Positions 9,385 to 21,579 of a stretch of DNA of 64,000 nucleotides are shown here, piece by piece. Positions within the stretch are counted from its first letter, which is position 1; each line of letters starts with the position of its first letter. This stretch comes from Microplitis mediator (taxonomy: Eukaryota; Arthropoda; Insecta; Hymenoptera; Braconidae), in contig NC_079970.1 in NCBI RefSeq assembly GCF_029852145.1, positions 20,340,331-20,404,330 on the forward strand. Reading direction: 5' to 3'. The position numbers and the translations under genes were made by a program. Below the pieces are notes generated by a model that saw nothing but the letters and a program-made list of their open reading frames with translations, made no database searches and was not told the origin of the DNA.

Positions 9385-10956
9385 ATGGATCAAGATTCAG
9401 AATTGAATTCAAATTCAGCTAGTGAACTGGAGTGCTTAGTGACAGCAGGTGATGGAGACAAAAATAGTAGTAAAAACGTGGTTTGCTCTGAGATCATGAC
9501 ACGTGTGTACGAAGCCATAAAATTAAATGATGTTGATCTTGTTAACCTTTTATTAAGACAAGAAAAGTATGAAGATACTCCTGTGCAATATTCTGGGCCA
9601 CTTGGTGGTTATACTGTATTACATATTGCTTGTATGGAAGGTTGCTATGGTATTGCTAGTTCGCAAATATTTGAATTCAGAGCCGACAGTAATAAAATGG
9701 CTTTAGACGGAGCTCAACCAATCATGTTGGCAGTTTTATTTGGACACCAAGATATTGTTGAACTACTCCTGTATGCGGGTGCTGATGTCAATGTGGTAGT
9801 AAACGATGATCTTCAAAAAAAGTATGAGAGTTGTTTTTCATCTCCAGAAGATGAGTGGTGTTGTGACTTTCGGTCCAAAATGACTCTAATGACATGTGCA
9901 ATTCTTCTCGATAGAAATGATTTAGTAGATCTTTTAATCCGACATGATGCTGATTTTAAAATAAGAAGTTGTTCGAACAGAACACTACTGATGTGTGCTG
10001 TTCATAAAAACCAGGAACAAATTGTAGAATCCTTGGCCAAAGTTATGAGTAAAGATGATATAAATGCTCGCGATAATGACGGCTTTACTGCTATCTATTA
10101 CTTGGTGAAAATAGATATATACAAGTGTAGATGTGCCGAAACTGTAATGAGTTTAAATGAAAAGAAATTGAGCATTATGTTAATTCTTTACAGGCATGGA
10201 ACTGATATAAATTACATGATAAACAGAGATCCAGCAACATTATTAATCAATATGGCCGCTGAACAAAAATTGTTTCTCATGGTAGAGGAATTATTATTGC
10301 TACCGACTTGCTTTGTGAAATCTAAACCTTTGTTTTATTCTTCAAAAAAGGGCAATGATCCAAAATTTACCTCAGATACAAACCGCTGTTGCAGATCGGC
10401 ATTTCGTACCTCCACAGTATTCACACTCAAAGTGACTTTCAGAGACATACGAATTAGGCAAAGACTCAGTTTACCTGTTCTCAAATTAGAGGCACTGGCT
10501 ATGGAATATATAATTAAAAAAATACCTGAAATAAAAACGTCATTAGTCGATCAAATAGAATCAACGCTCGATGAGGAATCTGAAATGCTTAAGCGCTCAT
10601 TGGTAACGTTCGGTGATCAAAGTATGTCCATTTATGATATTTTGACTTCAAGTAAAAGAAAATTTGTACAACTAGTGAGTGATGAAAGCTTTCATACAGC
10701 TATAAAATCCTCCAAATGTACTGAAGCAAAAGAATATTTTCGAAGAATCGCGGTGCGCCGTTATGAAACTATGAGGCGAATGAAGTTACTCAACGAATGT
10801 AAAAATTTATTATATGATATAAGTAAGATTTTTCATTCTATACCATTTTACTGTATACTGGAAATCATCGACTATCTACCTTACAACGATTTCAAGAATT
10901 TCACTGTCGCATTTGGTCTGAAAGAAATTGAAGATAATGAAGTATTAATTATGTAG
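9385..10956 (+). CDS. Ankyrin-repeat protein with PRANC/F-box-like C-terminus
   Basis: Single-exon gene of 523 residues. Ankyrin repeats are visible at about 74-107 (GYTVLHIACMEGCYGIA), 110-142 (QPIMLAVLFGHQDIVELLLY AGADVN), 165-195 (MTLMTCAILLDRNDLVDLLI), 198-230 and about 232-275, with a weaker one near 40-70. The last 60 residues (IFHSIPFYCILEIIDYLPYN, then FKNFTVAFGL) resemble an F-box-like/PRANC module. PRANC domains (known from poxvirus and Wolbachia ankyrin proteins and from Nasonia) usually follow ankyrin repeats in this order and recruit SCF ubiquitin ligases. That function is inferred here, not seen. No signal peptide or membrane segment. AATAAA at 11029. The lack of introns contrasts with every neighbouring gene. 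Alternative: an insect ankyrin protein with a divergent F-box or SOCS-like end. Confidence 0.7.
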   Translation: MDQDSELNSNSASELECLVTAGDGDKNSSKNVVCSEIMTRVYEAIKLNDVDLVNLLLRQEKYEDTPVQYSGPLGGYTVLHIACMEGCYGIASSQIFEFRADSNKMALDGAQPIMLAVLFGHQDIVELLLYAGADVNVVVNDDLQKKYESCFSSPEDEWCCDFRSKMTLMTCAILLDRNDLVDLLIRHDADFKIRSCSNRTLLMCAVHKNQEQIVESLAKVMSKDDINARDNDGFTAIYYLVKIDIYKCRCAETVMSLNEKKLSIMLILYRHGTDINYMINRDPATLLINMAAEQKLFLMVEELLLLPTCFVKSKPLFYSSKKGNDPKFTSDTNRCCRSAFRTSTVFTLKVTFRDIRIRQRLSLPVLKLEALAMEYIIKKIPEIKTSLVDQIESTLDEESEMLKRSLVTFGDQSMSIYDILTSSKRKFVQLVSDESFHTAIKSSKCTEAKEYFRRIAVRRYETMRRMKLLNECKNLLYDISKIFHSIPFYCILEIIDYLPYNDFKNFTVAFGLKEIEDNEVLIM

Positions 10957-11089
10957 TATTAAGATTGTATTGTTTACAATTAAGTGATTTTATGTATTTT
11001 AAATAATTATTTGATTTATTTGTAACGTAATAAAATATTTCAAAGTCAAACATAAACCTCGTTAATTTCACTTAATACCATAAAGAATT

Positions 11090-12110
11090 AATGAGTGTGG
11101 ATGTAGCAGACATCGGAGAAATTTAAAATTATAAATAAATTGAGTAAATAATTTAAAAAATAACTTTTTATTAATAATATTTAAAATGCACTTATTAATT
11201 TCAAAATTTTGTAACGCGCATTTTTTAAGAATTTTATTTTATTAATTATTTACTCTATCTATTAATAATTTTAAATTTGTCATTATTAATTTATTATTAA
11301 TAATGACATTAATTAATTTTAAATTAAGAATTGTTTATATTTAAAACATAGCTAATTATTATCATTTTTCTAAGCCATTTTCTTTTTTTTATTAACTTAT
11401 TTACCCTTAATTACTCGCATAAGGTCTAAACACATTCAATCGATTCGTAATTTCTACAGTTCAAAATTAATTCAAAGTTAAAAAATTCCCTCTCAATTAC
11501 TTATTCTGATAACCTTGCGGTCTCTTGATGTAATTTCCATGTTTTATTCAATTTTTGGAATTTTTTTCTACTGTGCGCATCATAACGTCAACAGTCGAAA
11601 AATTGTAAAAAATAGTAGTGGTATTTTAATAAATGAAGAAACAATTACTGAAGAATTTGAGTGTTTCAACCAAAAAAACACAAGTCGCTGAAACCAAGAG
11701 AAAAATTTTTTGGTAAAAAAGATAGATAAATCGTTTATTTGAGAAACCCCATAAGTCATGTTTTTTACGAAATTGGGTTTTTTGCATTTTTGGGTGCTCT
11801 GGATGTCCCTCCATAGAAATCAATAAAAATATGCATCAAATCAGCGTTTAAAAAAAAATTAACGGGTTGACAGCAATTTCATTTAATTGAGAAATCCCAT
11901 AAGTCAATCAACTTTAAATAACTTTTTTAAGTAGTTTCAGTTAAAAAATTAAATTTTTCTTCTTGGAATCTTTTTCAAAGACGCTAACATTATTCTATTC
12001 AATTATTTATTTATAATTATAATGTCAAGTTTCTCCAAAAAAATGTTTTTTGTGATTCCTGAAAAATTTTGTTTTCTTGACTTATGTGATTTCTCAAATA
12101 AACGATTCAG
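11090..12110. repeat. Intergenic repeats: family C copy and inverted repeat
   Basis: 11090-11300 is a family C copy (GTGTGGATGTAGCAGACATC start). From 11728 to 12108 the word AATCGTTTATTTGAGAAA (11730) recurs in inverted form at 12090-12108, with a third partial copy at 11878-11905, which indicates a degraded foldback element. No gene seen. Confidence 0.5.
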
Positions 12111-12639
12111 ATAAGGGAGGGGGAAAAAAGGGGAACAATTTAATGAGTGATAAACATTAAAAACAAAGTTTTTTTATTGAGTTATACACAAAATTAGTTT
12201 TGTATTTTTAAGTGATGATAATTAATTAAATATTAATTTTATGACTGGAGCAATTGTGGATTCTGACATAGCAATTTTTTGGTATATCAATCATTAAAAA
12301 ATATTAAATTTCCGCGCCAACTTACCAGTGGTGAGAGATTTATAGTAAAGAAAAGCCAGCTCGCAACATTTAGCAATTATTCAACAAAGTAAATTCAAAA
12401 ATCAAAAGGTAAAAAATATCTCTACACTTGAGGTCTTGTTGACGTCATTTGTTGCGTCTTAAATTTTGATGTCTCACAGACGTCAAATAGCAGCTTTAAG
12501 TTTACGTCAAATTTATGTGAAATTTGACATTAAAGAGCGCTCAATTTTTGAACTGAAATTTTTTATGTGTACTGTACGTCACTGAGACAACAAAAGTTTA
12601 AGCTCAAAAATTGCGCAGTCAGCAAGCCGATGAAAATCC

Positions 12640-12888
12640 TCATCACTGATTGGCTGACGCAAACACGCGCGCGCATCCAACTCTTAGCGCGCGATTTTTA
12701 AAATTCACAAATTGCGTTGCTGTCATCATTGATCAGACATGCGCAGGAAATTATTAAATAGAGGAATATAACTGATGAACGCGACCTCTAGTGAGTATAA
12801 ATAAATCACAAAGTATCTTTTGAAAAAGGTTATAATTAATAATAAATTTTATTTATAAAAATATTTATATTAATTGTCAATAAATGAA
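12640..12888 (+). promoter_or_regulatory. NBAS promoter / 5' UTR
   Basis: CpG-rich block in otherwise AT-rich DNA. It carries a CCAAT-type word in inverted form (ATTGGCTGACG, about 12649) and ACGCGCGCGC, followed by AT-rich leader to the ATG at 12889. No TATA box at the expected place. Confidence 0.45.
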
Positions 12889-15800
12889 ATGGAAGTTAAG
12901 ACCGAGGATATTGATAACGATTTAATTTTGTATGAATTACTGGAGTACTTTGTTAAAAAACAAGACCCCGAATTGGTCGTAAGTATTTTAAATAAATTAT
13001 TACAACATCTGTTTTCAACAACCTGTCAAAATCACAATAATACGTGTCATCATTAATACTAATTATTGATAAATTAAATTAATTTTTTTTAGCGTTTTAA
13101 AAATGATATCGATATTCTGTCCACAACGGGAACAATTAAAAATGCACTCCGTTACCTAAATAATAGATACTCACTTCCAGAAAGTATTTCACAACAAATA
13201 AGTCTCACATTACCATGGAAATTTGCCAGTGGTGATAACGGAAGACTTATTGCCATTTTGCACGATAATATTCTCGAAATAAGAAGATCTAAAGATGAAT
13301 TTTCATCAGTCATTGGAAAAGCAACAGGTTCATTTTTTATTACAATAAAGTAAAACTTAATTTACCATCGATTAAATTAATTAAATAATTTTATTTCTAG
13401 TTCCCAAAGATGCGTTTCCGCAGTGGCGTAAATTAAAGTGGAGTCCAGATGGTTCAATTCTGGTACTGGCTTCCAGCAATGGCCAGTTGTCGTGTTACAA
13501 TTCACTTGGCAGCAATATTTTTAACATAAACTCTAAATCCGAAACTCAGAACCCCGAGGTACTGGAAGCCGGCGACGCGATATCGTCAATGGTCTTCACC
13601 AAACCCCGAATATCTGCTGAAAAATGGTCCTACGAATTCCAAACTGTTACTTACAGTGGCCTACTCAAGGCCTACAACATATCAGTCCATGGTTACGAGG
13701 CTACGTATCATTTTTCATTTGGAAATTTCTATCGTAAAGGAGTCAATGCCTTCACATACGATCACCAACACAATATTTATATACTTGCAGGGAATAGTAT
13801 CATCCACAATTGTTTATCTCCCGCATCAAATGTCGGTTTGACTTCCTGGAGGCCTATAAATGATTACCCATACTACAAATTGTCTTTTACATTTGAAGAA
13901 AACTGCAGCTCACATACTCTGTCTCTCTGGAACTTGATACCCAAGTTCCGGGCACCTGAAGAGCCAGTGATTTTTCGTATAAGCGTATCACCGAGCTGCA
14001 ATTACGTGGCATGTTTGCACACAGACGGTGTTGTTTCACTATGGAATTTACCAGGGTTCCAGTTGAAACACCAGTGGAAGCTCAACGAGCAGCCTAATTA
14101 TGACGCGCGGATGCCAGGATCTGTTTCCAAGTACAAAAAATTACCCGCGGGCTACACAGAATTTCACCCGATGGACATCGGGTGGTGGTCAGACCACGCG
14201 ATTATTATCGCGCGTTACTCAGGAGCAATATCAGTCTGTTCTATCAGTGATTTAAAAAATCTTCTTGGTACGTGTCCTGAATTTTTATTCGGCCAGCCTC
14301 AGATAGCGGAGTTCCTGCTGGGTAAAGGATTTTTGTGTTTGGACTGCGAGACGATAATAACAACTAAGAAACGTTTGCAAGACTCTGGTTCAGATTCCCA
14401 GGGTCAAGAAGCTTCGGACAGCGAAAAAGAAGAAGATGAATTGGAACCGCTGACTCTGATGAGTTATTTAACAAATTTATTGCGCAGTGCTCTGTACTCT
14501 ATTACGGACATCGAGAGCTTGCAGCCGAAAAGAAAGAAGGCGAGATTTCTGCAGAGAACTTACAGGATACTGGGACTGAAAAGTACTACGCCGGAAGAAC
14601 TTTACTCGAGGAAGATTGACCTAGAGGAGTATGATGAAGCTTTGGCTTTAGCCAAGTCTTATAACTTGGACACAGATCTAGTTTACCAGACTCAGTGGCG
14701 TAAGTCAAAGTTTTCTATGAAAGCTATCAAAGAACACCTGAGCAAAGTACGCAAAAGATCCTGGGTTTTGAACGAGTGCATTATGCGAGTCCCCGAGACT
14801 CTAGAAGCGGCACGAGAGCTTTTGAATTTTGGATTAAAAGGTACTAATCTTGATGCGTTTCTGGCTTTAGCAGAAGAGGATGATGGGAAATTTTCTACTG
14901 CTGAGAATGATGAAGATCCAGCTCAGCTTAATGATGTGGCGGTTAATTTAAAGTACATGCAGAAGGTAAACAAAAAACTTGAAGGAGTTGATCTGTCGGC
15001 CTGCACGCAGCCTCAAAAAGAATTACTGAACTACCGCAGAAGTCTTCTCAATCACTTGGATAAATTAAAAACCTATGAAATAATTATTGGAACTCCTGAT
15101 AAATATAAGAAGGACTCGTATGAGAAATTTCGACAGTTAACTATCTTAGAGAACGCAGTAAGATTTGCCAGAGACTGTGATCATGCGACAGTAAGACTTC
15201 TCTTCACTTATCACGGGCAGAAACTGATGGCTCACTGGCTGCCAATAATCAGTTACTTTCCCGAGACATTGAATCCCAATGAATACAAAAAATTACTTCC
15301 GGAATGCGATGATCAGGGCCAATTATTCCTGCTCTATCAAAAAGAATTGCGTCCCAAAGATTGGTCCGAGAAGCATGAGTTTGATCCCATCGTTGTCAAT
15401 AACAACGACAATGAATCCCTCGTAATTTATGAAGACGATCCCGCTCTATCTGTTTACAAAACTACTGAGCTAACGATGGATTTATTGCAAAAATGGTACA
15501 AAGCCCGTGCTTATGATATAGAACGCAACAGTTGCGTTGTTGAAAACGCTCTGGAACTCATAAAAATCGCACGTGCGCACAACATCACCGGACTGGAAGA
15601 TTTTTTACTCCAGCTCGAAACTCTAGATGATTTAATTTACAAAGTGCAATTGGACAGTATGTCGTTAGCGCAGTTTGAAAAACTATCAGACTTGGAGAAG
15701 ATCAAACTGCTGATGAGTACAGCGACTGATAAAAATTTTATATCGCAGTTAAAAAATTACGTACTTCCTTTTATTTACCGCAAGCAAAAATACATGGGCG

Positions 15801-18800
15801 GTGATCTTGATAAAAAATTACTCAAGAATTATTTAATCGACATAAGTACTGATGATTTATCAATGACTTTGATATTTTTTAATAATTTAAAGAGTGATGT
15901 TGATATTTTGAATATTGTTGAAGATATTATCGAGCTCGCTGTCGATTGTATTTACGCATGCGGTAATATAAATATGTATAAGCTTGCTAAAGAAATATTT
16001 GAGACTCTACCTAAGCCACAGGCGATTCAAGACGCACCGGGAGCTGCCAGTTTGATGCATGACCTGGAAAGCGAGATAGAATGTCTTAAAATATTAAATA
16101 AATATGATGTCCAGTGTACTGTTAGCTTTATCCACGATAATAAAAACACCGTAAGTGAAGTGAAGATGCTGCTGCATCAAATGAGCGGTAGTTTGAATCA
16201 AGTTCTTTCACCAGCGAGTCAAGAAGCCTGGGCGGAAGTTTTGAATGACATGTTGGAGTTGCAAGAATTTATTTTTTCATGTATAGACATCGAGGACTGC
16301 TTTGAAATTTGTGTTGACGCAAAGCTCGCGTCTGGAATAAAAACTAACATACAAAATTGTAAGTCGCTCATTGAAACAAAGAAAAGTGAGCACTCGTTGC
16401 TGAAAGTCTCGTATGATAAGACAGTAGATTTGGTTTTGAAAGCAAGCAGGGAATATTTTAACAGTTCAAAGAGTTTGCATGACTCGAATATGGAATTAGC
16501 GCGGGCTTGCATCCATTTGATTGAAGATGAAAACCCGCTGATACAAGAAGAATACGATTTGATAAATTCGCTGCAGATTCTTAATGAATTTAACATCAAT
16601 ATCTTGCCGCTGCAGGTAAGACTTTGCCACGACAGATTAAAATTAATTGAAAGCTGCTTGAATAATAAACGCGACGCTTATAAAAGACAGCAGCGATTGC
16701 TTACGCTCGCGACTTATTTAAATATCGAAGGTAAAAACAAGCGAAATCGTGAGGGTAAAATACTGGAACTTATCGCCGAAAAAGCTTATCAAGCTAAAGA
16801 TTATGAAATCGCTACGTCTACATGTCAGAAATTAATAGACAGTAGTTATTTTCATGCTTGGAAAATAATTCAAACTCTTGGATGCGCTGATGATTTCAGT
16901 GATTTTGATTTCAAACAAAAATGTTTGGCCTTCACGTTAACTTACGGCCCAAATGAGATCTTGGAAGAGACTCTGCGGCAGATGCACCTTCTGGAGATTC
17001 AAGTGCTGAATAAAAATCTTGAAGACTGGAAGTCAGTAAATGTCTACAGTGAAAATTATGAGGGAGAAAATGATTTGAATATTGATGCTGGTGAGGATGA
17101 TGATGACGATGATGATTTCACTGACGCAATGACAACTCCGCAAATTGAAGTAAAAGAATTTGTGCCGAAAATACTGGAAACATCAACGGGATTGGTCAAG
17201 AGTTCTGCGCAACTAGTCAAGCAATCGACTCTGGGTATCTTGCAAAATGTTGGAGCCCAGGGTTTCTGGAAGACTGCACTGAATTTTAATAGAACTAAAG
17301 ACGAAGACAATTATTTAGCTGAGTCAAATACTGATAATGAGGATAAGAGAGATGAAATCCAAAGTTTTCCGGCTTTCTATGCATCATTGTACGATAAATG
17401 TACACTCAGTCGCTGGGACACGAGGTATGAACGTTACTCGATGCCTGATATTGACAATAGTAAATTAAAAATGTGTCAAACACTTTTACGTATTACGACA
17501 CTAAGTGAGACTGCTAGTTACGGATTAGAAGTAAGTGACATAAATCACTTGTTTGTGCAATTAGCCAGCCATGTTATGTCCGATGATTGGCAACTAGGCA
17601 TGGCGTACTTATTAAGCTTTAATGATTCTAATGATGATTTTATTTCACACGCTCAAGAAGTATTTAGAAGTTTGCCTCCCACTAATTTGTATATTCAAAC
17701 TGCTATTTATTTTTATTCTTTGAAACTCTACTGTAGAATAAACCCGGATGCTAATGATTGTTTTACGTACGACCCGATGGAGTTGATGAAGATGATGGCT
17801 AACGAAGCACGAGATGAAGCCGATGACTTGAAAATAGCTTTAGTTTACTGGTGTCAGCAATTAACGCGGGAGAGTAGTCAAGTTGATCAAGTACCTGATG
17901 AAGTAGAAAAAATACAAGTTCATTCAGAGCAATCTAATGTTGACGTCAAACAACCGCGTGATAATGAAGAGGTAGATAATTGTGTTGTCAATGTTTCTGA
18001 TAAGGAATCAATGAATTTATATGAGAACGAAGCATTCAAAATGACACCTGCTGATGATGACGGATGGGATGACAATTGGAGTGATTTTTCGGACTCGGAT
18101 TTTAAAGAAAAAGCTGGCGGAAGTAAAGAGTCGGATAATTTAGAATTCAATTCATCTGTTGAGCAGGCAGTCGATAGTGAAATTTTGTCACTGGATACTT
18201 TTGATGAGACACAGACTGATACTGCTGATGATACAACGGAAGAGCAACGATATGCGGAGTTTGAAGATTTGTACTCTCGGATGCAGACCAAAGAAGACTA
18301 CGTCGAATTGAAAGAAATTTTATACTCATGGCCGGTATTTGCAGCTCCAGAATTTATTACTTCTGACAAACATCCGACGTTGCGTATGATCGAGAGTGTC
18401 AGTTCATTCGTGAGTAGTAAAAATAATTTAAACTACGAAGCTGCGATTCTTGAAGAGTACAAGGAATTGCTGAAGGACCGGCCGATTGATCCCGAAGTCT
18501 ACGAAGCGTTCATCAAAAAATTCGATGAAAAGTCCACCGTGGAAGACAAAATTTATTTGAGACTGTGTGCCAACGATCCACGTCTTCATCAAGAAGCAAT
18601 AGACATTTTGAAAGACCAGAGCGAAGTGGAATTGCCGCTGCCTATTTTAGATGAAATATTTTTTAAAAATCTAACATCGCTATTGCCACCAACTCACCCG
18701 ATTCACAATAAAATACTTGAGGAAATGTTTTCCAATCATACAATACCGGAAATAGAACCTCATATTAGAATTCTAATCGATAGATTGACTGAACAGAAAC

Positions 18801-18865
18801 ACGTTACGTATGCAGTTGCTCTGTGGAACCGATTGAAAGCTGTACCATCGCCTACGTCTTTTTAA
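12889..18865 (+). CDS. NBAS: NBAS homologue (Sec39-domain ER tethering factor)
   Basis: NBAS (yeast Sec39) is part of the NRZ/Dsl1 complex with RINT1 and ZW10, tethering Golgi-to-ER vesicles at the ER; human NBAS also supports nonsense-mediated decay. Three exons: 12889-12978, 13093-13327 and 13401-18865, phases consistent, 1929 residues. The frame upstream is open to a TTG at 12874; the first ATG is 12889. The N-terminal part is beta-propeller-like (WKFASGDNGRLIAILHDNIL, KDAFPQWRKLKWSPDGSILV). The Sec39-like middle includes KSLHDSNMELARACIHLIED and NINILPLQVRLCHDRLKLIE, matching the family. Acidic low-complexity runs occur near 17090 and 18050. Shorter than human NBAS (about 2370), mainly at the C-terminus. 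The exon 2 donor (GTTCAT) is weak. AATAAA at 18878. Converges with Hsp83. Confidence 0.92.
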
Positions 18866-19407
18866 ATTATTTATAAAAATAAATTATTTTATTTCAATTG
18901 TTAATAGCCAATTATTTTTTTGAAAATTTTAATTAAAAAGTTTTTTTTTAATTGTAAATATGCTGTAAAAATAAATATATTTATACGATTTAATTTAAAA
19001 CTAATGTTTATTTATTAATTAAATTAAATTTAAAAAGTAACTTAATTACTATAAATAATAAAACATTTTTTAAATTGTGGAAATGAAATTTATTTTGATT
19101 TAAACATATGACGATGAACGAAAAATTACCAGCGGAATAGTCCACAATTTGAGTTGTTATTACATTTAAAATTTAACATATAAAAAAAATTATTAATTAC
19201 TTTTTTTGGTGCTTACATCATGTCAGGAATGATAACTTATTTGTAAGAGTAATGCTACGACTTATATATGATACATATGTTAATACAATCACATAAAACG
19301 TGATCAATATTCTTTTTATCATTTTAGTTAATGTTTTTTTTTTTTCTAACAGTCTTCAATAAATTAAACTGGAAAAAAAGTTTATAATTAAAAAGTTATC
19401 TAATCAC
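18866..19407. other. Convergent 3' region between NBAS and Hsp83
   Basis: 541 bp of AT-rich DNA holding the 3' UTRs of two genes facing each other. AATAAA for NBAS is at 18878-18883. On the minus strand, AATAAA-type words (TTTATT on plus, for example near 19087) could end Hsp83 mRNA. No other gene seen. Confidence 0.5.
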
Positions 19408-21579
19408 TTAGTCGACTTCTTCCATACGCGACGCGTCTTCACTCTCGCCCTCGAGAGCTGGAACTTCTTCCATGGCTTTTGGTTCTTCGGCGATTGGCTC
19501 GTCTTCGTCGATACCAAGACCAAGCTTGATCATACGGTAGATACGAGCAGCGTGGACTTGGGGATCGTCAAGCGAGAATCCAGAGGATAAGAGAGCAGTC
19601 TCGAAGAGAAGGACAACTAAATCTTTGACTGATTTGTCGTTCTTGTCTGCTTCGGCTTTTTGTCTCAAGTTCTCGATCACTGGGTGATCGGGGTTGATCT
19701 CGAGGTGTTTCTTGGCAGCCATGTAGCCCATGGTCGAAGTGTCACGAAGAGCCTGGGCCTTCATGATTCTCTCCATGTTGGCGGTCCAACCGTACTGAGA
19801 TGTGACGATACAGCAGGGCGAGTCGACAAGACGGTTTGAGACGACGACTTTCTCGACTTTGCTGTCCAAAATGGTCTTCATGACTTTGCAGAGTTCTTCG
19901 AACTTGGCTTTGTCTTCCTCGCGCTTCTTCTTCTCAGCCTCGTCTTCAGGCAGCTCCAAGCCTTCTTTGGTGACTGACACGAGCTGTTTGCCGTCAAATT
20001 CTTTCATTTGCTGGACAACGTACTCGTCAATGGGCTCGGTCATGTAGACTACTTCGAAACCGCGTTTCTTGACACGTTCGACGAATGAACTGTTGGCTAC
20101 TTGTTCTTTGCTTTCACCGGTGATGAAGTAGATGTGTTTCTGGTTCTCCTTCATACGTCCGACGTAGTCCTTGAGCGAGCAGCTCTCTTCACCGGATGCT
20201 GAGGTGTTGTATCTCAACAAATCGGCAAGTTTGCTGCGGTTTGAGCTGTCCTCGTGGATACCAAGCTTCAAGTTCTTGCTGAATTGTTCGTAGAATTTCT
20301 TGTAGTTCTCTTTGTCTTCGGTAAGTTCTTCGAAAAGTTCAAGACACTTCTTGACGAGATTTTTACGGATGACTTTGAGGATTTTGTTCTGTTGCAACAT
20401 CTCACGAGAAATGTTGAGTGGCAAATCTTCACTGTCAACGACTCCTTTCATGAAGTTCAAGTACTCTGGGATTAAGTCCTCGCAGTTGTCCATAATGAAG
20501 ACACGACGTACGTAAAGCTTGATGTTGTTCTTACGTTTCTTGTTCTCAAAGAGATCGAAGGGCATGCGACGTGGTACAAAAAGTAGAGCACGGAACTCAA
20601 GTTGACCTTCGACAGAGAAATGTTTCACTGCCAAATGGTCTTCCCAGTCGTTGGTCAATGATTTGTAGAATTCACCGTATTCTTCCTGGGTAATATCATC
20701 TGGGTTTCTTGTCCAAATGGGTTTAGTTTTGTTGAGTTCTTCATCTTCAGTGTATTTTTCTTTGATGGTCTTCTTTTTCTTTTTCTTCTCTTTTTCTTTG
20801 TCTTCTTCTTCGTCTTCACCAACATCTTCAATCTTTGGTTTGTCATCTTCTTCCTCTTTCTTTTCAGTTTCACCTTCAGGTTCTGGCTCAGCTTCGTCGT
20901 CGCTCAATTCCTTTTCACGTTCCTTCTGAACTACCAATTTAATTGGGTAGCCAATGAACTGTGAGTGTTTCTTAACAATTTCCTTGATCTTGCTTTCCTC
21001 AAGATACTCAGCCTGGTCTTCCTTGATGTACAAGACAATCTTGGTACCACGTCCAAGGGGTTCGCTGTTGTCAGCACGAACAGTGAATGAACCACCGGCA
21101 GCTGATTCCCAGACGTACTGCTCGTCGTCATTGTGCTTGGAGGTGACTGTTACTTTATCAGCGACCAAGTAAGCAGAGTAGAAACCCACACCAAATTGAC
21201 CGATCATAGAGATATCAGCACCAGCTTGCAACGCCTCCATGAATGCCTTGGTACCGGACTTGGCGATTGTTCCCAAGTTGTTGACCAAGTCAGCCTTTGT
21301 CATACCGATACCGGTATCAATAAGAGTAAGAGTACGGTCATTCTTGTTGGGAATGATCTTGATGGAAAGTTCTTTTCCGCTGTCCAATTTTGATGGGTCA
21401 GTCAACGATTCGTAACGAATCTTGTCCAAAGCATCACTCGAGTTGGAAATCAACTCACGGAGGAAAATTTCCTTGTTTGAGTAGAAGGTGTTGATGATCA
21501 ATGACATCAACTGGGCAATCTCTGCCTGGAAGGCAAAGGTCTCCACATCACCAGACGAGGTATCCATTCCTTCTGGCAT
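19408..21579 (-). CDS. Hsp83: Cytosolic HSP90 (Hsp83)
   Basis: ATP-dependent cytosolic chaperone for kinases, receptors and other clients. The 723-residue reading frame is complete and uninterrupted. The N-terminal GHKL ATPase is recognisable from EIFLRELISNSSDALDKIRY (catalytic Glu and Asn), LIDTGIGMTKADL and GQFGVGFYSAY. A charged Glu/Lys linker follows, then the middle domain with LPLNISREMLQQ, and the C-terminal MEEVD tail that binds TPR co-chaperones. The coding sequence is intron-free. The ATG directly follows a TTTATTTAG acceptor, so a 5' UTR intron (21580-22668) separates it from the first exon, the usual Hsp83 arrangement. G+C is clearly higher than the surroundings, as expected for a highly expressed gene. 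Confidence 0.98.
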   Translation of the reverse strand: MPEGMDTSSGDVETFAFQAEIAQLMSLIINTFYSNKEIFLRELISNSSDALDKIRYESLTDPSKLDSGKELSIKIIPNKNDRTLTLIDTGIGMTKADLVNNLGTIAKSGTKAFMEALQAGADISMIGQFGVGFYSAYLVADKVTVTSKHNDDEQYVWESAAGGSFTVRADNSEPLGRGTKIVLYIKEDQAEYLEESKIKEIVKKHSQFIGYPIKLVVQKEREKELSDDEAEPEPEGETEKKEEEDDKPKIEDVGEDEEEDKEKEKKKKKKTIKEKYTEDEELNKTKPIWTRNPDDITQEEYGEFYKSLTNDWEDHLAVKHFSVEGQLEFRALLFVPRRMPFDLFENKKRKNNIKLYVRRVFIMDNCEDLIPEYLNFMKGVVDSEDLPLNISREMLQQNKILKVIRKNLVKKCLELFEELTEDKENYKKFYEQFSKNLKLGIHEDSSNRSKLADLLRYNTSASGEESCSLKDYVGRMKENQKHIYFITGESKEQVANSSFVERVKKRGFEVVYMTEPIDEYVVQQMKEFDGKQLVSVTKEGLELPEDEAEKKKREEDKAKFEELCKVMKTILDSKVEKVVVSNRLVDSPCCIVTSQYGWTANMERIMKAQALRDTSTMGYMAAKKHLEINPDHPVIENLRQKAEADKNDKSVKDLVVLLFETALLSSGFSLDDPQVHAARIYRMIKLGLGIDEDEPIAEEPKAMEEVPALEGESEDASRMEEVD

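Noticed and set aside
9385..10956. Integrated bracovirus or other proviral segment around the ankyrin gene
   Set aside because: No other viral-type gene or segment boundary motif was recognised nearby; a single ankyrin gene is not enough.
16219..18329. Several antisense ORFs within NBAS
   Set aside because: Mirror frames of a long coding exon with no independent start context.
20254..21393. Antisense and shifted ORFs within Hsp83
   Set aside because: Codon-bias shadows of the HSP90 frame.
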